Positions 1 to 5,778 of a stretch of DNA of 6,750 nt are shown here, one piece after another. The notes below the pieces were generated by a model, which did not search any database, had not been told where the DNA came from, and was given only the letters and a program-made list of their open reading frames with translations. The DNA is from Gammaproteobacteria bacterium (GTDB lineage: Bacteria > Pseudomonadota > Gammaproteobacteria > S144-34). Positions within the stretch are counted from its first letter, which is position 1. Each line of letters begins with the position of its first letter. The stretch spans positions 1 to 6,750 of the forward strand of contig WGBS01000195.1 in NCBI GenBank assembly GCA_015494165.1, given 5' to 3'. Position numbers and translations under genes: made by a program.

Positions 1-113
1 GCCGCGTACCACTCCAGCCAGCGCGCGGGCGGCAGGTCGCGCGGATAGAAGGGCCCGCGCCAGTGCGGGTAGTGCCAGCCCGAGGTGCCGACGCGCACCC
101 GGCCCGCCGTCAT
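1..113 (-). CDS. DUF72 (YecE-like) protein, N-terminal fragment
   Basis: Only the first 37 codons lie in the window; the gene continues past base 1. The peptide begins MTAGRVRVGTSGWHYPHWRG and goes on with PFYPRDLPPARWLEWYA. The GTSGW(x)Y...W.G.FYP pattern (Gly9 to Pro24) is the typical opening strand and loop of DUF72/YecE proteins, which have a TIM-barrel-like fold and no settled biochemical function. The ATG start is supported by an AGGAG ribosome-binding site 5 bases upstream (119-123 on the plus strand) and by the 4-base ATGA overlap with the stop of the preceding DsrE-family gene, which implies translational coupling. Family assignment is confident from the motif; the role is unknown. 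Confidence 0.88.
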   Translation of the reverse strand, partial: MTAGRVRVGTSGWHYPHWRGPFYPRDLPPARWLEWYA

Positions 114-619
114 CGGATCTCCTCGGTGGCGTAGCGCTTCTCGAGGATGCGCGGGCGGATCAGGGCGTAGCCCTGGAGCTGCCAGTGGGCGAGCTCGGTA
201 ATGGCCGAGGGCACCACCAGCACGAAGTCCTGCAGGTCCTCGGGCCGGTAGCCGTAGTCGGCCAGCGACAGGCCGCAGACGCGGAACTCCACCCCGAGAT
301 CGGCGTAATAGCGCATCCGCTCGACGGCCGTGCGGTAGCGCGCATAGTTGCGGCGCGCGAGCGTCACCAGCTCCTGGCCGTGCAGCACCACCTTGATGTC
401 GAGCTCCTCGGGCGCGTAGCCGTAGGGCTCGGCGAGCAGCGGATTCATGAGCGAACGGATCCAGTAGAGCGCGGGGCCGATCTTGGCCGGATCGTCGAAG
501 TAGAAGTCGAAGACGACCTTCTGCGGCGTGTACGGGGTCTGGACGCGCTCGCCGGCGCCGCAGGCCAGCGCCCAGGCGGCGAGCGCGGCGGCTGCCACGC
601 GTGTCAGGGGCTTGTCCAT
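110..619 (-). CDS. Exported DsrE-family protein
   Basis: A 169-residue protein with a cleavable-looking signal: Lys3/Arg7, then an Ala/Leu/Trp-rich core to residue 19. Cleavage by signal peptidase I after Ala17-Leu18-Ala19 is plausible. Cys20 could instead be lipidated, but the residue at -3 is Ala rather than the preferred Leu. The mature part looks like a DsrE/DsrF-type domain: a beta strand at 34-41, an IKVVLHGQEL segment (75-84), a helix with many Arg and Tyr (89-106), then GVEFRVCGLSL (109-119) and VLVVPSAITELAHWQLQGYALIRP (133-156; two overlapping family blocks). Cys115 sits where DsrE-type proteins carry their conserved cysteine. Cytoplasmic relatives act in sulfur relay; exported single-domain members are poorly characterised. 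It lies 57 bases after the kinase/ATPase gene and overlaps the DUF72 gene by 4 bases. The physiological partner is unknown. Confidence 0.82.
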   Translation of the reverse strand: MDKPLTRVAAAALAAWALACGAGERVQTPYTPQKVVFDFYFDDPAKIGPALYWIRSLMNPLLAEPYGYAPEELDIKVVLHGQELVTLARRNYARYRTAVERMRYYADLGVEFRVCGLSLADYGYRPEDLQDFVLVVPSAITELAHWQLQGYALIRPRILEKRYATEEIR

Positions 620-626
620 GACGGCG

Positions 627-632
627 TCTCCT
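627..632 (-). promoter_or_regulatory. Ribosome-binding site of the DsrE-family gene
   Basis: The minus strand reads AGGAGA, followed by 7 bases and then the ATG at 619. This is a strong Shine-Dalgarno match and fixes the start of the exported DsrE-family protein, including its signal peptide. Confidence 0.75.
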
Positions 633-649
633 GTGGCGCTCCCAGCCCG

Positions 650-655
650 AGTATA
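650..655 (-). promoter_or_regulatory. Possible -10 element for the DsrE/DUF72 pair
   Basis: The minus strand reads TATACT, one mismatch from the sigma-70 -10 consensus, in an otherwise very GC-rich 57-base gap. Transcription starting about 7 bases downstream would give a leader of roughly 24 bases containing the AGGAGA ribosome-binding site. The element sits in the loop of a short inverted repeat (GCCCG at 645-649, CGGGC at 658-662). No good -35 is seen: the best candidate, CTGAGC, is 19 bases away and matches only about half the consensus. Cotranscription with the upstream kinase/ATPase gene is equally possible. Confidence 0.3.
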
Positions 656-676
656 GGCGGGCGCGGCGCCGCGGGC

Positions 677-2263
677 TCAGCGCCCGCCGCCGAGCCAGTC
701 GCCGACGGCGCGCACGACGGCCTCGGGGCCGTCGTCCGGGCCGAACCGCAGGACGCGGTTGGCCTCCTCCGGCGCGGGGGGGCGCCAGCGCCCGAGCTGG
801 CGGCGCATGATGTCGACGTCGGCCTCCGAGGGGTCGGCGCCCGCGGCGGCACGCGCGCGCACGCGCGCGGCCAGGACCTCCTCCGGGGCCTCGAAGGCGA
901 GGATGGCGAAGGGCACGCCGCGCCGGCGTGCGAGCTCCCGGAAGGGCGCGCGGTGCTCGGGCAGCAGGAAGGTGGCGTCCACGATCACCGGCAGGCCCGC
1001 CGCGAGCACCGTGTCGGCCAGCTCCAGCAGGCGCGCGTAGGTGCGCCGGTGCGCCTCCGGCGTGTAGATGCCCTGGTCGGCGCCGGAGCCGGTGCGCGCC
1101 TCCGGCGGCAGCCCGAAGAGGCGCTTGCGCTCGACGTCGGAGCGCACGCGCACCGCGCCGAGCGCCGCCAGCAGCCCCTCGCTGCCCGTGGTCTTGCCCG
1201 CACCGGCCACGCCCGCCGTCAGCAGCAGCGCCGGGCGCGGCGGCGCCGCGTAGCGCTCGGCGAGCCCAACGTAGGTGGCGTACTGCGTGCGGGCCTCCGC
1301 GGCCTCGCGCTCGTCCAGCCCGGGCTGGGCGAGGCGGATGCGCGCGACCTTGGCGCGCACCATGGCGCGGTAGGCCTGGTAGTAGCGCAGCACCGCAGTG
1401 CCGGCGTAGTCGCCGGTGTGGGCGAGATAGGTGTCGAGGAAGCGTGCGGCGAGCGCCGCTTGCCCGCGCGCCTCCATGTCCATGACGAAGAAGGCCGCCT
1501 CGCTGACGACGTCGATCCAGCGCAGGTTGTCGTTGAACTCGATGCAGTCGAAGATCACGAGCTCGCCGTCCACCAGCGCCATGTTGCCGAGGTGCATGTC
1601 GCCGTGGCACTCGCGCACGAAGCCCTCGCGCTTGCGCGCGGCGAGCACCGGGCGCAGGCGGGCGTACTGCTCCTCGGCCCACCGGCGCAGACGCTCGAGC
1701 TGCTCGCGTTCGGCGTCGGTCCCGAGCAGCGGCGCGATCTGCTCGAAGTTCTGGCGCACGGGGAAGTGCACGCGCTCGGGCTCGCCATAGGGCGTGTCGG
1801 GACCCGCGACCGCGACACGGGCGTGGAAGGCGGCGGCGGTGCGGGCGATGCGGTCGACGAGCGCCGCGTCCACCTCGCCGCGCTCGAGCAGGCGGTCGAG
1901 GAGGGACTCCTGCGGGAAGCGGCGCATGTGCACCGCGTACTCGATGGCTGCGCCCGCGCCGCCCAGCACCGGTGCCTCCGGCGTTCCCGTGATGGCGACC
2001 ACGCCCAGGTAGAAGTCGGGCGCGAGGCGGCGGTTGAGGCGCACCTCCTCCTCGCAGCAGCGGCGGCGCCGCTCCAGGGTGCTGAAGTCGAGGAAGCCGA
2101 GGTCGAGCGGCTTCTTGATCTTGTAGGCGTGCTCGCCGGCCAGCAGGACGTGGGAGATGTGCGTCTCTATAATCTCCACGCGGTCCACCGGGTGCGGGTA
2201 GCGCGCCGGGTCGCGCAGCGCCTCGACCAGCGCCGCCTGCCGCTCCAGGTCCAGCTCGGCCAT
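677..2263 (-). CDS. Two-domain APH-like kinase / AAA ATPase protein
   Basis: A 528-residue cytoplasmic protein joining an aminoglycoside-phosphotransferase-like domain (COG2187 type) to a zeta-toxin/AAA-like P-loop domain (COG0645 type). The N-terminal part has the family block ending KIKKPLDLGFLDFSTLERRR. The kinase catalytic loop is HGDMHLGN at 220-227, with the presumed catalytic Asp222 and Asn227, followed by IFDCIEF with the metal-binding-type Asp239. The C-terminal domain carries a Walker A motif, GVAGAGKT at 351-358 (Lys357), followed by VRVRSDVERKRLFG and VIVDATFL segments. Similar fusions are widespread in proteobacteria with no established substrate, so aminoglycoside resistance should not be assumed. 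I chose the ATG at 2263 because GGAG lies 6 bases upstream (2270-2273) and the family normally starts close to this point. An in-frame ATG at 2302 would add 13 residues, but it has no ribosome-binding site and overlaps a likely -10 element. Confidence 0.9.
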   Translation of the reverse strand: MAELDLERQAALVEALRDPARYPHPVDRVEIIETHISHVLLAGEHAYKIKKPLDLGFLDFSTLERRRRCCEEEVRLNRRLAPDFYLGVVAITGTPEAPVLGGAGAAIEYAVHMRRFPQESLLDRLLERGEVDAALVDRIARTAAAFHARVAVAGPDTPYGEPERVHFPVRQNFEQIAPLLGTDAEREQLERLRRWAEEQYARLRPVLAARKREGFVRECHGDMHLGNMALVDGELVIFDCIEFNDNLRWIDVVSEAAFFVMDMEARGQAALAARFLDTYLAHTGDYAGTAVLRYYQAYRAMVRAKVARIRLAQPGLDEREAAEARTQYATYVGLAERYAAPPRPALLLTAGVAGAGKTTGSEGLLAALGAVRVRSDVERKRLFGLPPEARTGSGADQGIYTPEAHRRTYARLLELADTVLAAGLPVIVDATFLLPEHRAPFRELARRRGVPFAILAFEAPEEVLAARVRARAAAGADPSEADVDIMRRQLGRWRPPAPEEANRVLRFGPDDGPEAVVRAVGDWLGGGR

Positions 2264-2297
2264 CTCCAGCTCCGTCGCCAGCGAAAGGGAAGCACGA

Positions 2298-2303
2298 ATC
2301 ATA
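2298..2303 (-). promoter_or_regulatory. Candidate -10 box for the kinase/ATPase gene
   Basis: The minus strand reads TATGAT, five of six bases matching the sigma-70 -10 consensus and standing out against the GC-rich background. It lies 34 bases upstream of the preferred start at 2263, so a transcript starting about 7 bases downstream would have a leader of roughly 28 bases including the GGAG site. The -35 is poor: TTCGTG at 18-base spacing shares little beyond TT with the consensus, so an activator may be needed or the call may be wrong. Confidence 0.4.
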
Positions 2304-2346
2304 TGCGAAGGCCCGCCGCCGCACGAACCGTTCTCACGTCCCGCCC

Positions 2347-2375
2347 TCGAGGCCAGCGGCGCGGTGGGGCCTCGA
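2347..2375. repeat. 8-bp inverted repeat in the divergent intergenic region
   Basis: TCGAGGCC (2347-2354) and GGCCTCGA (2368-2375) form perfect 8-base arms around a 13-base GC-rich spacer. The repeat lies in the 172-base gap between the divergent kinase/ATPase gene and mrcB, 60 bases before the mrcB start. It could be an operator for a dimeric regulator, or a leader hairpin if transcription of mrcB begins upstream. It is not followed by a T-run in either direction, so it is not an intrinsic terminator. The function is inferred from position only; in DNA this GC-rich, chance 8-base dyads are not rare. Confidence 0.4.
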
Positions 2376-2435
2376 TCCTGACGCGTAACGGCTGTGTGCC
2401 CCCGGTGCGCGGGTGGCCCGCGGCGCGCTGGGACG

Positions 2436-4763
2436 ATGGCTAGAGGCAGGCGCCGCAGGAGGCGTGGCAGGCGCCGCGGGGCGCGCCGCCGCGCGGGCTG
2501 GCGCAGGCGCATCGCCCTGCGCGCGGCCGTTCTGGGGCTGCTCGCGCTGGCGGCGTGGGTGGCCTGGCTCGACCTGCGCATCCGCAGCGAGTTCGAGGGC
2601 AGGCGCTGGGAGCTGCCGGCGAGCGTCTACGCGCGGCCGCTCGAGCTCTACGAGGGGGCTGCGGTGGGGCGCGAGGCCGTGCTCGGCGAGCTCCGGCGGC
2701 TCGGCTACCGCCCGGTGCCGGGCGCGCCGCGCCCCGGAACCTACGCGCTCGAGGGCGCGCGGCTGCGCCTCCACACCCGGCGCTTCCGCTTCTGGGACCG
2801 CGAGGAGCCGCCCCGGCGCGTGACGGTGCGCTTCGCGGGCGCGCGCGTGGCCGGCCTCGCCACCTCCGGCGGTGGCACGCTCGCGCTGCTGCGCCTCGAG
2901 CCCGCCCTGGTGGGCAAGTTCTATCCCAGGCACCGCGAGGACCGCGTGCTGGTGCGCCTCGACCAAGTGCCGCGCCTGCTGGTCGACGCCCTCGTCGCGG
3001 TGGAGGATCGCGGCTTCTGGCGCCACCACGGGGTGGATCCGCGCGCCATCGCGCGCGCCCTGTGGGCCGACATCCGCGCCGGCGCGCTCGTGCAGGGCGG
3101 CAGCACGCTGACCCAGCAGCTCGTCAAGAACTTCTTCCTCGGCGGCGAGCGCACGCTGCGGCGCAAGGCCACCGAGGCGGTGATGGCGCTGCTGCTCGAG
3201 CTCCACTACTCGAAGGAGGAGATCCTCGAGGCCTACCTGAACGAGGTCTACCTCGGGCAGGACGGCCCGCGCGCCATCCATGGCTTCGGTCTCGCGAGCC
3301 GCTTCTACTTCGGCCGGCCGCTCGAGGAGCTCGACCTGCCGCGCATCGCGCTGCTGGTGGGGCTGGTGAAGGGGCCGTCCTACTACGACCCGCGCCGTCA
3401 CCCGCGCCGCGCGCGCGAGCGCCGCGACCTGGTGCTGCGCCTGCTCGCCGAGCGCGGCGTCGTCGGCCGCGCCGAGGCGGCGCGCGCGGCGCGCGCGCCG
3501 CTCGGGGTCGTGCCGCGCCCGCCCGCGCTCGCCGAGTACCCGGCGTTCATGGACCTCGTGCGCCGCCAGCTCGCGCGCGAGTATCGCGAGGAGGACCTGC
3601 GCAGCCAGGGCCTGCGGATCTTCACCACCCTCGACCCGCTCGTGCAGGCGGCCGCCGAGCGCGCCCTGACACGCGGCATCGCCGCGCTGGAGCGCGCGCG
3701 CGGGCTGCCGCGCGGCAGCCTCCAGGGCGCGGTCGTGGTGCTCGACGCCGGCACGGGCGAGGCGCTGGCGGTGGTGGGCGGGCGCGATCCCCGCTACGCG
3801 GGCTTCGACCGCGCGCTCGATGCGCGCCGTCCGGTCGGCTCGCTGGTCAAGCCCGCGGTCTACCTGGCGGCCCTGGCCCATCCCGAGCGCTGGACCCTCG
3901 CCACGCTCGTCGAGGACGAGCCGCTCGAGGTACCGCTGGAAGACGGCGGCGTCTGGGCGCCTCGCAATTACGACGAGCGCTTCCGCGGTCCGGTCCCGCT
4001 CTATCGCGCGCTCGCCGAGTCGCTCAACGTCCCCACGGCGCGCGTGGGCCTGGAGGTGGGCGTGCCCGCGGTGGTGGACGTGTTGCGCCGCCTCGGCGTG
4101 CGCCGTCCCCTGCGGCCCTATCCGGCGCTGCTGCTCGGGGCCGTGAGCCTCACGCCGCTGGAGGCGGCGGGCGCCTACCTCACGCTCGCCACGGGCGGCT
4201 TCCGCACCCCCGTGCGGGCGACCCGGGCGGTGCTGACCGCCGAGGGCGAGCCCCTGTCGCGCTATCCGCTCGAGACCGAGGCGGTGCTCGATCCGCGCGT
4301 GGTCTTCCTGGTCGACCACGCCCTGCAGCGCGTGGCGCGCGAGGGCACGGCGCGCGGCCTGGCGCGCTACCTGCCGGTGGAGCGGCTCGGCATCGCCGGC
4401 AAGACCGGCACCACGGACGATCTGCGCGACTCCTGGTTCGCGGGCTTCACGGGCAACCGCCTCGCCGTCGTCTGGCTCGGCCGCGACGACAACGCGCCGG
4501 TGGGGCTCAGCGGCGCGGCGGGCGCGCTGCAGGTGTGGGGACGCCTCATGGCCGGCCTGCTACCGACGCTGACGCCGTTCGCGCCCGTCGAGCCCGAAGG
4601 CATCGAGTGGGCCCGCATCGACCCTGTCAGCGGGTTGCGCGCTGACGGTGGCTGCGCGGGCAGCGTAGAATTGCCTTTCATCGCCGGCTCGGCGCCCGTG
4701 GAGCGGGCCCCCTGCGCCGGCGCCCCGGGCCCGCTGAGATGGCTGCGCCGCATCTTCGACTGA
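2436..4763 (+). CDS. mrcB: Penicillin-binding protein 1B (bifunctional murein synthase)
   Basis: A 775-residue class A PBP, close to the usual 770-850 for PBP1B. Order: an Arg-rich cytoplasmic tail (1-25), one membrane segment (about 26-47), a UB2H-like region beginning WELPASVYARPLEL (from 57), a GT51 glycosyltransferase, and a transpeptidase domain. The GT51 domain shows EDRGFWRHHG with the catalytic Glu190 and GGSTLTQQLVKN (221-232). The transpeptidase has all three motifs: Ser469-Leu-Val-Lys472 with the acylated serine, Ser529-Leu-Asn531, and Lys656-Thr-Gly-Thr. It polymerises lipid II and cross-links glycan strands on the periplasmic face of the inner membrane. The C-terminal tail has two cysteines that could form a disulfide. 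The ATG at 2436 is preferred; an in-frame GTG at 2394 would add 14 residues before the basic tail, and neither has a strong ribosome-binding site. The gene ends inside the next one (25-base overlap). Called ponB in pseudomonads. Confidence 0.96.
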   Translation: MARGRRRRRRGRRRGARRRAGWRRRIALRAAVLGLLALAAWVAWLDLRIRSEFEGRRWELPASVYARPLELYEGAAVGREAVLGELRRLGYRPVPGAPRPGTYALEGARLRLHTRRFRFWDREEPPRRVTVRFAGARVAGLATSGGGTLALLRLEPALVGKFYPRHREDRVLVRLDQVPRLLVDALVAVEDRGFWRHHGVDPRAIARALWADIRAGALVQGGSTLTQQLVKNFFLGGERTLRRKATEAVMALLLELHYSKEEILEAYLNEVYLGQDGPRAIHGFGLASRFYFGRPLEELDLPRIALLVGLVKGPSYYDPRRHPRRARERRDLVLRLLAERGVVGRAEAARAARAPLGVVPRPPALAEYPAFMDLVRRQLAREYREEDLRSQGLRIFTTLDPLVQAAAERALTRGIAALERARGLPRGSLQGAVVVLDAGTGEALAVVGGRDPRYAGFDRALDARRPVGSLVKPAVYLAALAHPERWTLATLVEDEPLEVPLEDGGVWAPRNYDERFRGPVPLYRALAESLNVPTARVGLEVGVPAVVDVLRRLGVRRPLRPYPALLLGAVSLTPLEAAGAYLTLATGGFRTPVRATRAVLTAEGEPLSRYPLETEAVLDPRVVFLVDHALQRVAREGTARGLARYLPVERLGIAGKTGTTDDLRDSWFAGFTGNRLAVVWLGRDDNAPVGLSGAAGALQVWGRLMAGLLPTLTPFAPVEPEGIEWARIDPVSGLRADGGCAGSVELPFIAGSAPVERAPCAGAPGPLRWLRRIFD

Positions 4764-5269
4764 CGCGACCGACCGTCCTCCCCGCCGCGCTCCCGCTGCT
4801 CGCCGTGCTGGCGGCCGCGGGCTGCGCCACGGCGCCGCCCGCGCCCGTGGCCGAGCCGGGCGGCGCGCCGATGGAGGAGGCGCCGGCACCCTCGCCGGGT
4901 GCGCCTTCGGGCGCGCCGCCGGCCGTGCCTCCGGCGCGCGGGCCGGTGCTCGCCCTCCTCGACGAGGCGCGCGCCGCCGAGCGCGCCGGCGACCTCGAGG
5001 GGGCGGCCGCGTCGGTCGAGCGCGCGCTGCGCATCGCCCCCCGCGACGCCGCCCTCTGGCATCGCCTCGCGCGCATCCGCCTGGCGCAGGGGCTGTGGCG
5101 GCAGGCGGAGTCGCTCGCGCGGCGCTCGCTGGCGCTCGCGCCCCGCGACCGGGCGCTCGCGGCGCGCAACTGGCGCCTCATCGCCCGCGCGCGGCGGGCG
5201 CGCGGCGACCGTGCCGGCGCGCGCGAGGCCGAGCGCCGCGCCCTGGCCCTCGAGGGCGCCGCGGGATGA
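4739..5269 (+). CDS. lpoP: TPR lipoprotein, probable PBP1B activator (LpoP-like)
   Basis: A 176-residue protein with a lipoprotein signal: basic n-region (His5-Arg10), hydrophobic core (12-27) and an Ala-Ala-Gly-Cys lipobox at Cys29. Ala30 and Thr31 follow, with no Asp at +2, which predicts outer-membrane sorting. A flexible Pro/Ala/Gly-rich linker (32-69) leads to three consecutive 34-residue TPR-like units (about 70-103, 104-137, 139-172). Each has the AxxxGDxxxA...AL.LAP-type spacing; the third is less regular at its start. In Pseudomonas aeruginosa the TPR outer-membrane lipoprotein LpoP is encoded with the PBP1B gene and activates that enzyme. The same order here, with a 25-base overlap with mrcB, supports an equivalent role. 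The identification rests on architecture and neighbourhood rather than alignment; a generic TPR lipoprotein is the alternative. It overlaps the next gene by ATGA. Confidence 0.75.
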   Translation: MAAPHLRLTRPTVLPAALPLLAVLAAAGCATAPPAPVAEPGGAPMEEAPAPSPGAPSGAPPAVPPARGPVLALLDEARAAERAGDLEGAAASVERALRIAPRDAALWHRLARIRLAQGLWRQAESLARRSLALAPRDRALAARNWRLIARARRARGDRAGAREAERRALALEGAAG

Positions 5270-5778
5270 GCGCCGGCGCCCCCTACGACGTCGAGCGCCT
5301 GATCGCCGAGGCGCGGCGGCTGGCGGCCGAGTACCGCCGCGCCACGGGCCGCCCGCTCGCCGGCGTCAGCGGCGAGATCGCCGAGCACGACGCCGCGCGC
5401 CTCCTCGACCTCGAGCTCTGCAGCGAGCGCCCGGGCGGCTGGGACGCGATCGGCCGCGGGCGTCGCGCGGGAAAGCGCATCCAGATCAAGGCGCGCGCGA
5501 TCTTCGACGAGCGCAAGTCGGGCCAGCGCATCGGCCAGCTCAAGCTGGACAAGGAGTGGGACAGCGTCGTGCTGGTGCTGTTCGACGAGAACTTCGAGCC
5601 CTTCGAGATCTGGGAGGCCGAGCGGCCCGACGTCGAGGAGGCGGTGGCGGCCTCGCGCGGCGCGCGCGCGCGCCGCGGCGCCCTCAGCGTGGCGCGCTTC
5701 AAGCGCATCGGGCGCCTGGTGTGGACCCGCGAGGAGGGCGAGATCGAGGACGAGATCTGGGAGCACCCGGGGCGGTGA
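5266..5778 (+). CDS. Small PD-(D/E)XK-nuclease-like protein of unknown function
   Basis: A 170-residue soluble protein with no signal or membrane segment. After an N-terminal helix (8-27) comes a conserved-looking GEIAEHDAARLL segment (36-47; Glu37, Glu40), then a WDAIG turn with Asp60, then a strand reading KRIQIKARAI with Gln73-x-Lys75. A GQRIGQLKL segment, a hydrophobic strand (SVVLVLF) and FEIWEAERPDVEEAV follow, ending in SVARFKRIGRLVW. A Glu helix, an Asp, then (D/E/Q)-x-Lys on the next strand is the layout of the PD-(D/E)XK nuclease fold. I recall similar hypothetical proteins (possibly DUF6998) but cannot confirm the family here. The ATG at 5266 is chosen for its ATGA overlap with lpoP; GAGGG lies 9 bases upstream. 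The stop overlaps the GTG start of yoaA. Nuclease activity is an inference; it could be a non-catalytic nucleic-acid binder. Confidence 0.8.
   Translation: MSAGAPYDVERLIAEARRLAAEYRRATGRPLAGVSGEIAEHDAARLLDLELCSERPGGWDAIGRGRRAGKRIQIKARAIFDERKSGQRIGQLKLDKEWDSVVLVLFDENFEPFEIWEAERPDVEEAVAASRGARARRGALSVARFKRIGRLVWTREEGEIEDEIWEHPGR

Noticed and set aside
662..673. A 12-base perfect palindrome (CGCGGCGCCGCG) just before the kinase/ATPase stop, considered as a terminator stem.
   Set aside because: It has no loop and no T-run after it on the minus strand, and it lies mostly in the short gap before the DsrE-family gene. It looks compositional.
849..869. A 21-base alternating purine-pyrimidine tract that could adopt Z-DNA.
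   Set aside because: It encodes an Arg/Ala-rich stretch of the ATPase domain, and similar CG-alternating runs occur elsewhere in this GC-rich window, so it carries no specific signal.
2168..2173. A perfect TATAAT on the plus strand, a possible distant promoter for mrcB.
   Set aside because: No -35-like hexamer is found at 16-18 bases (the 17-base position reads AGGACG). It lies within the coding sequence of the minus-strand gene and about 260 bases from mrcB. It reflects Ile-Ile codons in a conserved segment.
677..2263. An antibiotic-resistance (aminoglycoside phosphotransferase) call for the kinase/ATPase gene.
   Set aside because: The APH-like motifs mark a broad kinase superfamily. The fusion to a P-loop ATPase and its chromosomal setting fit the uncharacterised COG2187/COG0645 proteins, not known resistance enzymes.
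185..2443. A long open frame on the plus strand across the kinase/ATPase and DsrE-family genes.
   Set aside because: It is antisense to two well-supported genes, its translation is low-complexity (Arg, Gly, Ala, His, Val) with no family motif, and such stop-free shadows are expected at this GC content.
2334..4319. A long open frame on the minus strand across mrcB.
   Set aside because: It is antisense to PBP1B, whose catalytic motifs are all intact in the forward frame, and its translation is rich in Arg, Ala, Glu and His with no recognisable domain.
5095..5265. An upstream extension of the nuclease-like gene to a GTG at 5095.
   Set aside because: The extra 57 residues overlap the TPR region of lpoP in another frame and are Arg/Ala/Gly-rich shadow sequence; the ATGA junction at 5266 is the natural start.
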